Below are positions 43,072-52,426 of a DNA stretch of 64,000 bases, piece by piece. The position numbers and the translations under genes were made by a program. The number at the start of each line of letters is the position of its first letter. Positions within the stretch are counted from its first letter, which is position 1. The notes under the pieces are model-generated. The model saw nothing but the letters and a program-made list of their open reading frames with translations. It made no database searches and was not told the DNA's origin. The stretch is from contig NZ_JACHMO010000001.1 in assembly GCF_014205015.1 (NCBI RefSeq), positions 2,046,001-2,110,000 of the forward strand, in the 5' to 3' direction. Source of the DNA: Saccharothrix ecbatanensis. Lineage in GTDB: Bacteria; Actinomycetota; Actinomycetes; Mycobacteriales; Pseudonocardiaceae.

Positions 43072-45486
43072 ATGGCCAGTGACCGCACCACCACCGAACT
43101 CGCGCCGTACGCGCTGGTCCGGGTGGCCGCGCTGCCGCACCCCCGACCAGTCCCCTCCGACTTCCGGCAAGGCTTGGACGCGGTGGTCGCGGCCGAGGCC
43201 CGGATCGCCGCGCTGGCGCCGGATCTCGCCGACGCCCTGCACGACAGCGCCGCCGGCCACTCGACCTTCTTCCACCACAAGGTCGTGCTGCCGCTGCGCC
43301 GCGATGTGCACAACGGCCGCGTCCCGCGTCCTACGGCGTTGGGCACGTTGCCGGAACGGGTGCCGCTGCTGGGGGAGTGGTTGGCAGCGCATGAAGAGCT
43401 GGCACGAGCGGTGGACGCGGTGCTGGCCGCGTGGCCGCACGACCTCGCCGAGGCCCGCAAATGGCTCGCGGAGGTGTGCGCGACCGACGCGCTGCGCCGC
43501 GCGAGCGTGCTGACCGGCCCGGACCTGTTGCACGGCTTGGACCGCACCGCACGGGGACGGGGTGAGCCCGACCGCAAGGCGCGCAAGGCGGAGCCGACGG
43601 TGCTGCGGTACGCGTTGCGCGCGACTTCCAAGACCAGCCCGCTGTCCTGGTACACGCACGTCGGCTGGGGCGTGTGGGGCGAAGGGCCGTGGCCTGCGGC
43701 TGAGCCGGTGTCACATCCGGCGGTGCACCGACTGCTCGTGACGAGGCTGGTCGACGCCCTGAGCCTGCGGATGCCGCACCGGCTCGCGCCCGCCCTCAGG
43801 GAACGCGAAGGCCGCCTGCTGTTCCGCCGTGACGTCCCGGTCGAGGGCGTCGGTCGCGCTGCGGTGGTCCGCGAGGAAGAGGTGAACGTCGCCGCGTCAC
43901 GCCCCTTGCGATTCCTGATCGAGGTCGTGCGCGAGGCGGGGCCGGACGGGCTGTCACTGGACCGGATCGCCGGGGCGCTGGCGGCCAAGCTGACCACTCC
44001 GGACGCGGACCGCACGGCACGCGCGTTCGTGGCGAAGACGCTCGACCTGGGCCTGCTGGTCCCGGTGTCCCCGATCCACCCCCAGGACCCGGACGCGGTC
44101 GGCTCGCTGGCCTCCTGGCTGGCGCCGACCGACGACGACACCGCCCGCAGGCTGACCACTCTCGCCACGACCACCGCCGCGTTCGCGACCGCCGACCCGC
44201 CGACCCGCGCGGCCGTCCTCGCGGAGCTCTCCGAGGGCTGGCGTGACCTGGGCGAGCGGGTCGGCGCGGACCTGACCGGCGTGACCCCGGTGGTCGAGGA
44301 CGTGCTGCTGCCCGAACCGGTGCCCGTGCCGCCGGGTGCCGCGCCCGCGTTGACCCGCCTCACCCCGCTGCTGGTGGCGTTCGACCAGCACGTGTTGCTG
44401 AGGCGGCTGATCCGGGCCAGGTTCGTGGAACGGTTCGGTGAAGGTGGTGTGGCGACGTTGGCCGACTGCTCCGCGCCGCTGTCACAGGCGTGGCAGGAGT
44501 CCATGAACGTCGATGAGGTGGACGACCCGGACATCCGTGCCGTCATCGGGATGCGTGACAAGCTGGCCGGGCAGGTCCACGACGGCGTGGTGACGGACGA
44601 CGTGCTGGCGTCCGCCGCCGACCTGCTGCCCGCGTGGGCTACCCGCCGCACCGGCTCGTACGGCTTCTTCGCCCAACCGACCCACGACGGTCGGCTGGTG
44701 GTCAACCGCGTCTACGCCGGGTTCGGCAAGTTCACCAGCCGCTTCCTCGACCTGCTGCCCGGCGCGCGCGACGCCGTGACCCATCAGGTGCGCCGCCACA
44801 CCACCAACCCAGTGCAGTTCCGCCCGGTGCAGGGCTTCAACGCCAACCTGCACCCGTTGCTCGGCGCCCGCGAGGTCGGCGAGGACGCCCGGTGGGCCGA
44901 CCTGGTCGCCGACGAGTTGGACGTGCGGCACGACCCGGTGACCGACGAGGTCCGGGTGACGCACCGAGGTGTGCCGCTCGACGTGCTGTACCTGGGTTTC
45001 CTGATCCCGCTCGCGCTGCCGGACCGACAGGTGCCGCTGTACTCAGATCTCGCCTGCGGCTGGGTGGACCTCGACCGGCTGCGCGCCGCCACGACGGACG
45101 GCGAGGTGACCACTCGGGGCCGGTTGACGTACGGGGATGTGGTGCTGGCACGTCGTTCCTGGGACTTCGCCGTGCCGCCGTCGGTCGGCGCGGAGGAACG
45201 GTCGGCGCTCGACGTGGCACGGTTGCGCGCCCGGCACGGGCTGCCCGAGCACGTCTTCGTCGGGCCGGACCGGGGGCCCGTGTCGGCCGACGCCTACCAA
45301 CGCGCGCTCACGGCGGGTAAACCGCAGTACGCCGACCTGGGCGACCCGCTGCACCTGCGCTGCCTGCCGCGTCTGCTGGCGCGGTTCCCGGACGGCGTGC
45401 GGCTGACCGAGGCGTTGCCCGTGCCCGGTGTCGGGGACAGCCGGGTGGTCGAACTGATCGCGGAAACGTACTGGAGGGCCTCGTGA
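43072..45486 (+). CDS. LanB-type glutamylating dehydratase (LazB/TbtB-like)
   Basis: An 804-aa protein from ATG 43072 (GGGGAG upstream). It matches the N-terminal (glutamylation) part of class I LanB dehydratases that is a stand-alone protein in thiopeptide clusters: ALRATSKTSPLSWYTHVGWG near 185-205 and YGFFAQPTHDGRLVVNRVYAGFGKFTSRFL (~530-560), with RPVQGFNANLHPLLGAREV. It transfers Glu from glutamyl-tRNA(Glu) to core Ser/Thr hydroxyls. The elimination step is done by a separate SpaB_C-type domain. It overlaps the next gene (GTGA). The nearby atypical tRNA-Glu (54774) is of interest because that tRNA type is its co-substrate. Confidence 0.88.
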   Translation: MASDRTTTELAPYALVRVAALPHPRPVPSDFRQGLDAVVAAEARIAALAPDLADALHDSAAGHSTFFHHKVVLPLRRDVHNGRVPRPTALGTLPERVPLLGEWLAAHEELARAVDAVLAAWPHDLAEARKWLAEVCATDALRRASVLTGPDLLHGLDRTARGRGEPDRKARKAEPTVLRYALRATSKTSPLSWYTHVGWGVWGEGPWPAAEPVSHPAVHRLLVTRLVDALSLRMPHRLAPALREREGRLLFRRDVPVEGVGRAAVVREEEVNVAASRPLRFLIEVVREAGPDGLSLDRIAGALAAKLTTPDADRTARAFVAKTLDLGLLVPVSPIHPQDPDAVGSLASWLAPTDDDTARRLTTLATTTAAFATADPPTRAAVLAELSEGWRDLGERVGADLTGVTPVVEDVLLPEPVPVPPGAAPALTRLTPLLVAFDQHVLLRRLIRARFVERFGEGGVATLADCSAPLSQAWQESMNVDEVDDPDIRAVIGMRDKLAGQVHDGVVTDDVLASAADLLPAWATRRTGSYGFFAQPTHDGRLVVNRVYAGFGKFTSRFLDLLPGARDAVTHQVRRHTTNPVQFRPVQGFNANLHPLLGAREVGEDARWADLVADELDVRHDPVTDEVRVTHRGVPLDVLYLGFLIPLALPDRQVPLYSDLACGWVDLDRLRAATTDGEVTTRGRLTYGDVVLARRSWDFAVPPSVGAEERSALDVARLRARHGLPEHVFVGPDRGPVSADAYQRALTAGKPQYADLGDPLHLRCLPRLLARFPDGVRLTEALPVPGVGDSRVVELIAETYWRAS

Positions 45487-46556
45487 CGGACGTCGTCTGC
45501 TACTACCACGACCCGGTGAAGGCGCCGCTGCTCCGCGATGCCGTCCTGCCGGCGCTCGCGGAGGCGGAACGTGCGGGCGCGACCGGGCACGTGGAGCGGC
45601 ACTGGTTGCACGGGCCGCACGTGCGGGTGCGGCTGGACGGGCCGGACCAAGCCGCTCTCGTCGCCTCGCGCATCCGTGCATACCTGGCGATCAATCCGTC
45701 CACTGTGGACGCCGATCACGACATGCTGCTCGCGCAGGCCAAGCAGAACGGGATCGCCGAGCTGGTTCCGCCGCCGTACGAGCCGATCCGCCCGGACAAC
45801 ACCGTGGTCGTCGAGCCGACCGACCTCACGACTCTGCGGCAACTTCTGGTGTCCGACGCACTGGTCGACCTGCGCACCCGGTGCCTGAGGCTCGGCGTCC
45901 CCGCGATCGCCGACGCTGTGGCCGTGGACGGCACCAGCCAGTCACGCGTGCGGCTCGCCATGATCGCGATGACGGCGCACGCGAGCAGGTTCCCGGCGGG
46001 CCTGGTCAACGGGTACCACTCGTTCCTGTCGCACCTGGAAGGCTTCCTGCTCCACAGTGACCCGGACGGCGTCCTGCGCGCCCGGTTCGACGCGGTGTGG
46101 CAGCGGAATGCCGATCAGGTGGTCGAGACGGTCCGGGGTGTCGCCGAGGGCGCGGTCACCACGCCGTGGGTGACGTGGACGGACGGCACCCGTGCGGTGA
46201 TCGAGGAGGCGTTCGACCAGGGCGAACTGCCCACCGAGTATTCGACGCAGCTCGGCGAGCGCGCGCTGGAGATGGGTGAGGACGAGGCGATCCGGCGCTG
46301 GCACCGCGACTCCACCGACCGGATCAGCGACTACCACGTCAGGTTGCGGGAGGTCGACTTCGACCACCCGGACTACCAGCGGCCCGTCACCGTCTACCGC
46401 TTCGGGACGAACATGCTCTACCAGCTGCTGTCCGTGTGCGACGTGACGCCCGTCGAGCGCTACCTCGCCGCGAGCCTGGTCGTGCGGGCGGTGCAGCGGA
46501 TCACCGGCATCGGGTGGTCGGAGCACGTCGCGCAGATGGCGAAGGTGATCCGTTGA
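45483..46556 (+). CDS. Thiopeptide pyridine synthase-like SpaB_C protein (LazC/TbtD-like)
   Basis: A 357-aa protein from GTG 45483. It opens VCYYHDPVKAPLLRDAVLPALAEAERAGATGHVERHWLHGPHVRVRLDG, the start typical of thiopeptide-type bacteriocin biosynthesis (SpaB_C) proteins, and continues with NGYHSFLSHLEGFLL and YRFGTNMLYQLLSVCDVTPVERYLAASLVVRAV. Two SpaB_C units exist in this cluster. This stand-alone one most likely performs the formal [4+2] cycloaddition of two dehydroalanines, releasing the leader and closing the macrocycle, because the other is fused to a dehydrogenase as in LazF. The assignment of which does what is inference from architecture. Confidence 0.82.
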   Translation: MTDVVCYYHDPVKAPLLRDAVLPALAEAERAGATGHVERHWLHGPHVRVRLDGPDQAALVASRIRAYLAINPSTVDADHDMLLAQAKQNGIAELVPPPYEPIRPDNTVVVEPTDLTTLRQLLVSDALVDLRTRCLRLGVPAIADAVAVDGTSQSRVRLAMIAMTAHASRFPAGLVNGYHSFLSHLEGFLLHSDPDGVLRARFDAVWQRNADQVVETVRGVAEGAVTTPWVTWTDGTRAVIEEAFDQGELPTEYSTQLGERALEMGEDEAIRRWHRDSTDRISDYHVRLREVDFDHPDYQRPVTVYRFGTNMLYQLLSVCDVTPVERYLAASLVVRAVQRITGIGWSEHVAQMAKVIR

Positions 46557-48124
46557 GCGCGGTGTTGTTGCGGCTGCGGCCGATCGTGCACGCCACGCCC
46601 ACGGCGACCGGTCTGCACGTGCGGGGGTGGCGTTCCAGCTTCACGCTCGACGGCGGCAAGGGGCTGTGGACGATCTGGGAGCGCTTGGCCGGTCCGCTGG
46701 CCGACGGCGTGCCGCCGGAGCAGTTGGCCGTGCCGGAGAACGCGTCGCCGGCCGTGGCGCGTGCGTTGGAACTGCTCATCGGCCAGCTCCACGAGCACGA
46801 CATGCTGGTGGAGGTGCCCGCCCAGTGGAGTGAAGGACAGTGGGGTGAAGCACAGTCGGGTGACGACGTGCCTGCCGACATCGCGAGCTGGCTGGAATCC
46901 GTCGCGCCGTCACCGCTTGAGGCGTGGCAGCGGCTCCGGTCGGCGATGGTCGTGGTGACTGGTGAGGGTGCCTTGGCAGCTCACGCCCACCGTGCTCTCG
47001 TCGCCGTGGGCCTGGACGTCACGCTGCGGCCCGGTGCCGGTCTACTCCTGGTCGGCGGCGCGCACGCCGTAGCCGCCGGGTGCGCCGCCGACGCCGGTTT
47101 CGTGGTCGCGCCGGGTTCGGTCGCGGACGTGCAGGCCGACGCGGTGGCGGTGGCGGAACGGTTGGCGGGCGCGTCGGGGCCACCGCCGGAGGTATTGGCC
47201 GCGCTGGTCGGATCGGCTGCGGCGCACCGGCTCGTGTGCGCGGTGGGCGGGCTTCCCGACCCGTCCACCGAGGTGGTGGACATGTGGAGCGACGTGCCGC
47301 CGACCGGGCCGCCGCACCAAGCCGTCCTCGTGGCCCGGCTCGACCCGCTGCACGCCGAGTACCACCCGTGGCTGTCTCCGGTCCGGCCACAGGAGCCGAA
47401 CGGCACGGTGCTGGACGTGTTGGGCGATCGGGAATTGGGGCCGGTGCCGACTCCGCTGCCCGGTGAGCTGCCGCAGTTGCCGGTCAAGCTGGCCGCGTCC
47501 GGTGACGTGGTCGGGTTCGGCACCACCGAGCACGCCGCCCGGCTCGACGCCCTGCTCCGCTCCGCACGTTCACTTGCACCGGACGGCGTGGTGCTCGGCG
47601 CGGATCAGGTGCACGCACTCGGTTTGGCCCTGCGCACGGCCGTTCGGCACCTCGACGGCACAACGGTCGAAGAGGACGAGTGGGCCGCCGACCCGACCGC
47701 CCGGCGTTGGTGGAAGGCCGTGACGCTCCGGTTCGCCCTGCCCGCCGTGGTCGAGGTGACCAGGCTCGGTCCGCGGGTGGTCCGTGCGGTGGTGCGGGCC
47801 GACGGTGAGGAGCTGTCCTGGGCGGTCGAAGCGTCACCGGCGGACGCCGTCGCGTTCGCCGCGATGGCCGCCGCCGGACGGGCGCAGGCCGGGGTCACCG
47901 GAACAGTCGTGCTGTGCGGTGCCGCGCCCTTCGCCGAACCCGATGGGGCCGCCGCACCGTGGACGAACCGGGACTGGTACTGGCCGTATGGCCTGCGGGA
48001 CGGCGAAGAGGCGTTCCAGGACGACCTGCGGGCGCTCGCGGCGGACGTCAAACCGGTGCACCTCGGTCCCGTGCTGGAGGCGGCGGGCCTGGTGGCGTTC
48101 GCGGTTCAGGAGGACGGCCGGTGA
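46553..48124 (+). CDS. ThiF-like cyclodehydratase partner protein (LazD/TbtF-like)
   Basis: A 523-aa protein. TTG 46553 overlaps the upstream stop (TTGA); GTG 46562 is an alternative. Residues ~1-95 form a small winged-helix-like peptide-binding (RRE) domain, where precursor leaders dock. The centre has a degenerate E1/ThiF Rossmann region (SAMVVVTGEGALAAHAHRALVAVGLDVTLRPGAGLLLVGG). The C-terminal ~200 residues are another beta-rich domain. It should present the leader peptide to the YcaO enzyme encoded next. The gene overlaps that one by GTGA. Sequence similarity to Ocin-ThiF-like proteins is judged by pattern only. Confidence 0.78.
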   Translation: MSAVLLRLRPIVHATPTATGLHVRGWRSSFTLDGGKGLWTIWERLAGPLADGVPPEQLAVPENASPAVARALELLIGQLHEHDMLVEVPAQWSEGQWGEAQSGDDVPADIASWLESVAPSPLEAWQRLRSAMVVVTGEGALAAHAHRALVAVGLDVTLRPGAGLLLVGGAHAVAAGCAADAGFVVAPGSVADVQADAVAVAERLAGASGPPPEVLAALVGSAAAHRLVCAVGGLPDPSTEVVDMWSDVPPTGPPHQAVLVARLDPLHAEYHPWLSPVRPQEPNGTVLDVLGDRELGPVPTPLPGELPQLPVKLAASGDVVGFGTTEHAARLDALLRSARSLAPDGVVLGADQVHALGLALRTAVRHLDGTTVEEDEWAADPTARRWWKAVTLRFALPAVVEVTRLGPRVVRAVVRADGEELSWAVEASPADAVAFAAMAAAGRAQAGVTGTVVLCGAAPFAEPDGAAAPWTNRDWYWPYGLRDGEEAFQDDLRALAADVKPVHLGPVLEAAGLVAFAVQEDGR

Positions 48125-49779
48125 CCGTGCGGGTGGTGGAGCTGGCCGACTACACGATCGGTGACCTGGACGGCATCGGTCCCGTGCTGCCGGTGCGGTT
48201 CGACGGCGCTCTGGTGCTGATCGGGCCGGTGTCGGACGGGGTGTGCGTGGGCTGTGCCGAGGACGCACGGCTGGCCACGCTCGGCTCGTCCGTGCCGCGT
48301 GGGGATCGGCGGATGCGGTTGGGAGGCTTGGCGTCTCCGGCGTTGCGACCGTTGGTGACAGTGCTGGTCGACCGGGTGCTGGCCGATCCCGCTGCCTACC
48401 GCGACAAGGTGGTCGCGTTGCGGACCGACCTGGCGACGGTGGGGGAGCACCGGGTGCGCCCCCGGCCCGGTGGCTGCCCGACGTGCGGCCCTCTGCCCGA
48501 GGATTCACCGGAGACGGTGGTCCGCGAGCCCGTCCCGGTGGTTCCCGGCACGTTGCGCGGGCCGAACCCGCTCACCGAGGGCGACGCCCTGCGGCGTGAG
48601 CTGTTCGACCTCAGGCACGGTCCGGTCGGCGGGATGTACCGCATCGGTGACCTGACCGTGGCGGCGGTGAGTGCCGAGCTGGGTGGTGGGCAGGCCGGGT
48701 TCGGCCGCACCGCCGACTACGCCGAGGCCGAACGGGTCGCGCTGTACGAAGCCGTGGAACGGCACGCGGGCATGCGTCCCCGGCGCGTCACCACGGTCGT
48801 GGAGGCGTCGTACGCGGAGCTGGGCGATCGTGCGCTCGATCCGACGCGGCTCGGCCTGCCCGACCACGAGTCGCCGCACGTCGTGCCGTACCACCCGGAC
48901 GTGCGGACCCGGTGGGTGCACGGTTGGTCGTACACCCACGGGCGGCCGGTCCTGGTGCCCGAGCACGTGGCGTACTGGGGGTACGGTGAAAGGCGGTTCG
49001 TGGACGAGACGTCCAACGGGTGCGGCGCCGGCAACAGCCTCACCGAAGCCGTGCTGTACGGGCTGTTCGAGGTCGCCGAACGGGACGCGTTCCTGATGGC
49101 CTGGTACCAGCGGACGCCGTTGCGGAGCCTGCGCGTGCGCGACGACGTCACCGCGCACATCGCGGACCGGTTGGCACAGCTCGGCTATCGGCTGGAGCTC
49201 TACGACGCCACCAACGACCTGGGTGTGCCGTCGGTGCTGTCGCTCGCGCGTTCTCCCCGGCAGCCGCACGCCTTCTTCGCCGCCGGTGCCGGGCTGGACC
49301 CGGACGCGGCGATGCGGTCGGCGGCGGCCGAGGTGGTGATGGACGTGGAGGCGGGCGCCAAGCGCTACCGCGTCGAGCCCGGTGACTACGACACGGACCG
49401 GCTGCGGCGACTGCTCCGCGACCCCCGGCTGATCCGGGGCATGGAGGACCACGTGAACGTCAACGGCCTGACGGAGGCCGTCGAGCGGCACGACTTCCTG
49501 GTGCCGGGACCTGAGGTGGATCTGCGGGTGCCGGACGTGCCGCGCGACGACCTGGACGCGTTGCTGGAGCACTACGTGCGCAAGTGGGCGGGGTTGGGGT
49601 TGGAGGTGATCGCGGTCGACCAGAGCGACCCGGTGGTGCGTGACCGGCTCGGCCTGCACTCGGCGAAGGTGATCGTGCCCGGCACCGTGCCGATGACGTT
49701 CGGTGAGCTGAACCGGCGCACGCAAGGCATACCGCGGCTGCGCCTCGCTGGTCCTCCGCTGCCCCATCCGTTCCCGTGA
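48121..49779 (+). CDS. YcaO azoline cyclodehydratase (LazE/TbtG-like)
   Basis: A 552-aa protein from GTG 48121. Two CxxC pairs in the N-terminal part (VCVGC and GGCPTCGP) suggest a structural zinc. The YcaO domain (~165-552) shows the ATP-binding Glu/Arg signatures ERVALYEAVERHAG and SLTEAVLYGLFEVAERDAFLMAWY, the TSNGCGAGNS loop, and the C-terminal PxPxP-type end (PPLPHPFP) of azoline-forming YcaO enzymes. With the ThiF-like partner it converts core Cys (and perhaps Ser/Thr) to thiazolines using ATP. The six core cysteines are its expected sites. Confidence 0.9.
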   Translation: MTVRVVELADYTIGDLDGIGPVLPVRFDGALVLIGPVSDGVCVGCAEDARLATLGSSVPRGDRRMRLGGLASPALRPLVTVLVDRVLADPAAYRDKVVALRTDLATVGEHRVRPRPGGCPTCGPLPEDSPETVVREPVPVVPGTLRGPNPLTEGDALRRELFDLRHGPVGGMYRIGDLTVAAVSAELGGGQAGFGRTADYAEAERVALYEAVERHAGMRPRRVTTVVEASYAELGDRALDPTRLGLPDHESPHVVPYHPDVRTRWVHGWSYTHGRPVLVPEHVAYWGYGERRFVDETSNGCGAGNSLTEAVLYGLFEVAERDAFLMAWYQRTPLRSLRVRDDVTAHIADRLAQLGYRLELYDATNDLGVPSVLSLARSPRQPHAFFAAGAGLDPDAAMRSAAAEVVMDVEAGAKRYRVEPGDYDTDRLRRLLRDPRLIRGMEDHVNVNGLTEAVERHDFLVPGPEVDLRVPDVPRDDLDALLEHYVRKWAGLGLEVIAVDQSDPVVRDRLGLHSAKVIVPGTVPMTFGELNRRTQGIPRLRLAGPPLPHPFP

Positions 49780-50885
49780 AGGCCGTTCCCGTGAACGCCG
49801 AGGCCTTGCGCGCCGCCTACACCCACGGGCCGGGGCGGGTGGTCGAGCCGGGGACGTCGCCGCGCACGGCCGCTCCGGAGGGGCCACGCGTGCCGCTGAC
49901 CTCGTTGCGCGGACGCTTCGGAGCGGCGTTGGCCCGGCTGCTGACCGACGTGGCGACCCCGCTGCGGTGGGAGCCGTGGAACCAGTACAACGACCACCGC
50001 GCGTACCCGTCGGCACGGGCCGCGTCCACCGTCGACCTGGTGGTGGAGGGCCGGTGGCTGCTTGATCCGGTGCGCCGGGTGCTGGTCGGCGAAGGAACTC
50101 CGGTGATCGACGGGCCGGTGCGGGTCGAGCTGGTCCGCCGCCGCGATCGTCTCTCGCCCGGATACCGCGAGTTCGGTGACGTGCTCACGGAGTTGGAAGT
50201 CGGGCACGTCGCGGGGGCGTTGGTCGAGCACGCGGCACGGCTCGGTCTCGACGCGCGGGTGTCCGGGCTGACCGTCACGGTGGCGTTCGAAGGCGTTGCC
50301 GACCCGGCTCCTGTTCCGCTTCGAAGTTCGGGAGTGGGTCCGCGTGGTGTCGCGGCCGATCCCCGGCCATTGCCTTTGAGCGTGCTGCAAGCGGTGGTCG
50401 AGGCTCTTGATCACCCGCCCGCCGGGTCGCCTGTGCGGGACGACCTGCGGCACCGGCTCGGCGTGCGGAACGTCGTGGGTGTCGACGATGGCTGGTACGC
50501 CGTGGACGGTGGGCTGCGGCTGGTGTCACCGGGGCCGGCCGTGGCGGGGTTGCAGCCGGTGTTCGGCCATCCGCCCGGGACGATCCACGTCGCCTCGATG
50601 AACCTCGCGCTGGTGACGACCGGTGACCCGGCCGCCGCCGTGGCGTCCGACGGTCCGGACGGCTACCGGGCGCTGCTGCGTGCGGCCGGTGCGACCGCGC
50701 AGCACGTGTGCACGGCGACGGCGCGCTCCGGGGCGTTCTGCCGGCCCGCGCGCAGCACCGACGACGGACCGCTGGAGGCCATGGTCGGCGCGCCCGCGTC
50801 GCACACGCTGCTCTACCTGCTGCTCGTCGGCCGCCCGCGTGGCACGGGCTTCACCTACGACCTCACCCCACTGGAGACGTCATGA
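49776..50885 (+). CDS. Extra nitroreductase-like protein in the thiopeptide operon
   Basis: A 369-aa protein from GTG 49776 (GTGA overlap; GTG 49791 is an alternative). Its first half has the SagB-type opening HRAYPSARAASTVDLVVEGRWLLDPVRRVLVG, and the C-terminal part has ATAQHVCTATARSGAFCRPARSTDDGPLEAMVG and THTLLYLLLVGRP-like strands, where complete SagB enzymes bind FMN. The usual Arg/Ser FMN motif at the N-terminus is not evident, so it may be a non-catalytic partner or a diverged second dehydrogenase. The six-gene lactazole cluster, as I recall it, has no counterpart. The four-Cys run might need it. Confidence 0.6.
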   Translation: MKAVPVNAEALRAAYTHGPGRVVEPGTSPRTAAPEGPRVPLTSLRGRFGAALARLLTDVATPLRWEPWNQYNDHRAYPSARAASTVDLVVEGRWLLDPVRRVLVGEGTPVIDGPVRVELVRRRDRLSPGYREFGDVLTELEVGHVAGALVEHAARLGLDARVSGLTVTVAFEGVADPAPVPLRSSGVGPRGVAADPRPLPLSVLQAVVEALDHPPAGSPVRDDLRHRLGVRNVVGVDDGWYAVDGGLRLVSPGPAVAGLQPVFGHPPGTIHVASMNLALVTTGDPAAAVASDGPDGYRALLRAAGATAQHVCTATARSGAFCRPARSTDDGPLEAMVGAPASHTLLYLLLVGRPRGTGFTYDLTPLETS

Positions 50886-52411
50886 CGTGGACCAGCCTGC
50901 ACGTGCGGCTGTCGTGGGCGGTCGAGGACGTCGACGCGTTCATCGCCGACGTCCTCGCACCCGAGTTGGACGGGCACCGTGCGGCGGGACGTGTCGCCGA
51001 CTGGTTCTACGTGCGGTACTGGGAGGCCGGCCCGCACCTGCGCGTCCGGGTGCGTGACGCGGCCGTGGACCTGGCCGATCGGTTGCGTTCGCTCGTCGCG
51101 GGGGCTGATCGCCCGGTGGTGGTCTCGTCTCCCGACTGGCTGCCGCACGGTGACGTCCGCGAGATGCCGTACGTGCCCGAGGTGGAGCGGTACGGCGGGC
51201 CGGAGTCGCTACCGGTCGCCGAGGCGGTGTTCTGCCGCAGCACCGAGGTGGCGGTGGCCGTGCTGCGGTCGGCGGGGTCGAAGTTCACCGCAGCCGTGGA
51301 GCTGGTGATGGCCACGACGATCGCGGTGAAGCTGGACCGGGTGGAGGCGGCGTCGTGGCTGCGTTCCCTGGCGACGGGGTGGCGGCAGGCGCGCGAGCCC
51401 GTCGCCCCGCCGGGGATGCGTTCCCACATCGCCGCGCGGACGTTGCACGAGGCACGTGCGACCCACCTCGCCGCCCGGTGGGACCGGCTCGAATCACGCG
51501 CGACGGGTGCGGTGGGGTACTGGGCGGACCAGGTGCGGGCGGTGGACCTGCCGCGTTACGTCTGGGCCTCGCAGCTGCACATGCTGTTCAACCGCCTGGG
51601 TCTCGGCCCGGAGGAGGAGCGCACCGTCTGCCGGCTGGTGGCGATGACGGCCGAAGCTCCGGACGGGCCGACGCCGTTCCACGAAGACGGCGCGACGGCA
51701 GCCGACCGGCGTTACCTGGCGGCCAGCAAGTTCCACTCGGGCGTGCCGGACCAGGGTCCGCTCAAGGTAGAGGTCACGTCGCCGACTCTGCCGTGGTGGC
51801 CGGACGTGCCGCTGCCCGACGCCGCGCCCGTGTCCGGTGCCCTGGCCGACGCGTTGCTGGCCCGGCACACCGCCCGTGGCCCGGAGCTGTCCGGCCCGCT
51901 GGACGCCAGGCAGTTGGCGACCCTGCTGTGGACGGCGCAGGGTGCTCTCCCGGACGGGCGCAGGCCGTACCCGAGCGCGGGAGCACGGCACAGCGCGAGG
52001 CTGCGGGTGGTGGCGTTGCGGGTGACCGGGCTGGAGCCGGGCGTGTACGAGGTGGACGAGGTGCGGCGGACGCTGGTCCACGTCGCGCCCGCGCCGCCGG
52101 TGGACGACGTGCGCGCGTCCTCGATGTGGTTCGGCGAGGGGGAGGGAAGGGTGGACCCGGCCACGACGCCCGCCGTGCTTGCCCTGTACACGCGGATTGG
52201 TGAGTTACGGGCGGCGTACGGCCTGCGGGCGCTGCGGTTGGCGTTCACGGAGGCCGGGCACCTGGCGCAGAACCTCGCGCTGGTCGCCGCGTCGTCGGGG
52301 CTGGCGCTGGGCATGATCGGCGGCTTCTACGACGACATGGCGCACGACGTGCTGTGCCTGGACGGCGTGGACGACACCCTGGTCTACCTGATGCCGCTGG
52401 CGTCCGTCTGA
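50882..52411 (+). CDS. Fused SpaB_C eliminase and azoline dehydrogenase (LazF-like)
   Basis: A 509-aa bifunctional protein from ATG 50882 (ATGA overlap). Residues ~1-290 are a second SpaB_C domain (WTSLHVRLSWAVEDVDAFIADVLAPEL...WFYVRYWEAGPHLRVRVRD; SQLHMLFNRLGLGPEEERTVC), expected to remove glutamate from glutamylated Ser/Thr to leave dehydro residues. Residues ~310-509 are a SagB-type nitroreductase fold (RPYPSAGARHSARLRVVALRVTGLEPGVYEVD...AGHLAQNLALVAASSGLALGMIGGFYDD), which oxidises thiazolines to thiazoles with FMN. This same fusion is the hallmark of the lactazole group. It is the last gene of the operon. Confidence 0.85.
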   Translation: MTWTSLHVRLSWAVEDVDAFIADVLAPELDGHRAAGRVADWFYVRYWEAGPHLRVRVRDAAVDLADRLRSLVAGADRPVVVSSPDWLPHGDVREMPYVPEVERYGGPESLPVAEAVFCRSTEVAVAVLRSAGSKFTAAVELVMATTIAVKLDRVEAASWLRSLATGWRQAREPVAPPGMRSHIAARTLHEARATHLAARWDRLESRATGAVGYWADQVRAVDLPRYVWASQLHMLFNRLGLGPEEERTVCRLVAMTAEAPDGPTPFHEDGATAADRRYLAASKFHSGVPDQGPLKVEVTSPTLPWWPDVPLPDAAPVSGALADALLARHTARGPELSGPLDARQLATLLWTAQGALPDGRRPYPSAGARHSARLRVVALRVTGLEPGVYEVDEVRRTLVHVAPAPPVDDVRASSMWFGEGEGRVDPATTPAVLALYTRIGELRAAYGLRALRLAFTEAGHLAQNLALVAASSGLALGMIGGFYDDMAHDVLCLDGVDDTLVYLMPLASV

Positions 52412-52426
52412 CCTGCTGTTTTACCG

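Noticed and set aside
43072..52411. Class I lanthipeptide cluster
   Set aside because: The LanB is the split thiopeptide form, there is no LanC cyclase, and a YcaO/ThiF pair plus dehydrogenase is present; the precursor leader is lactazole-like.
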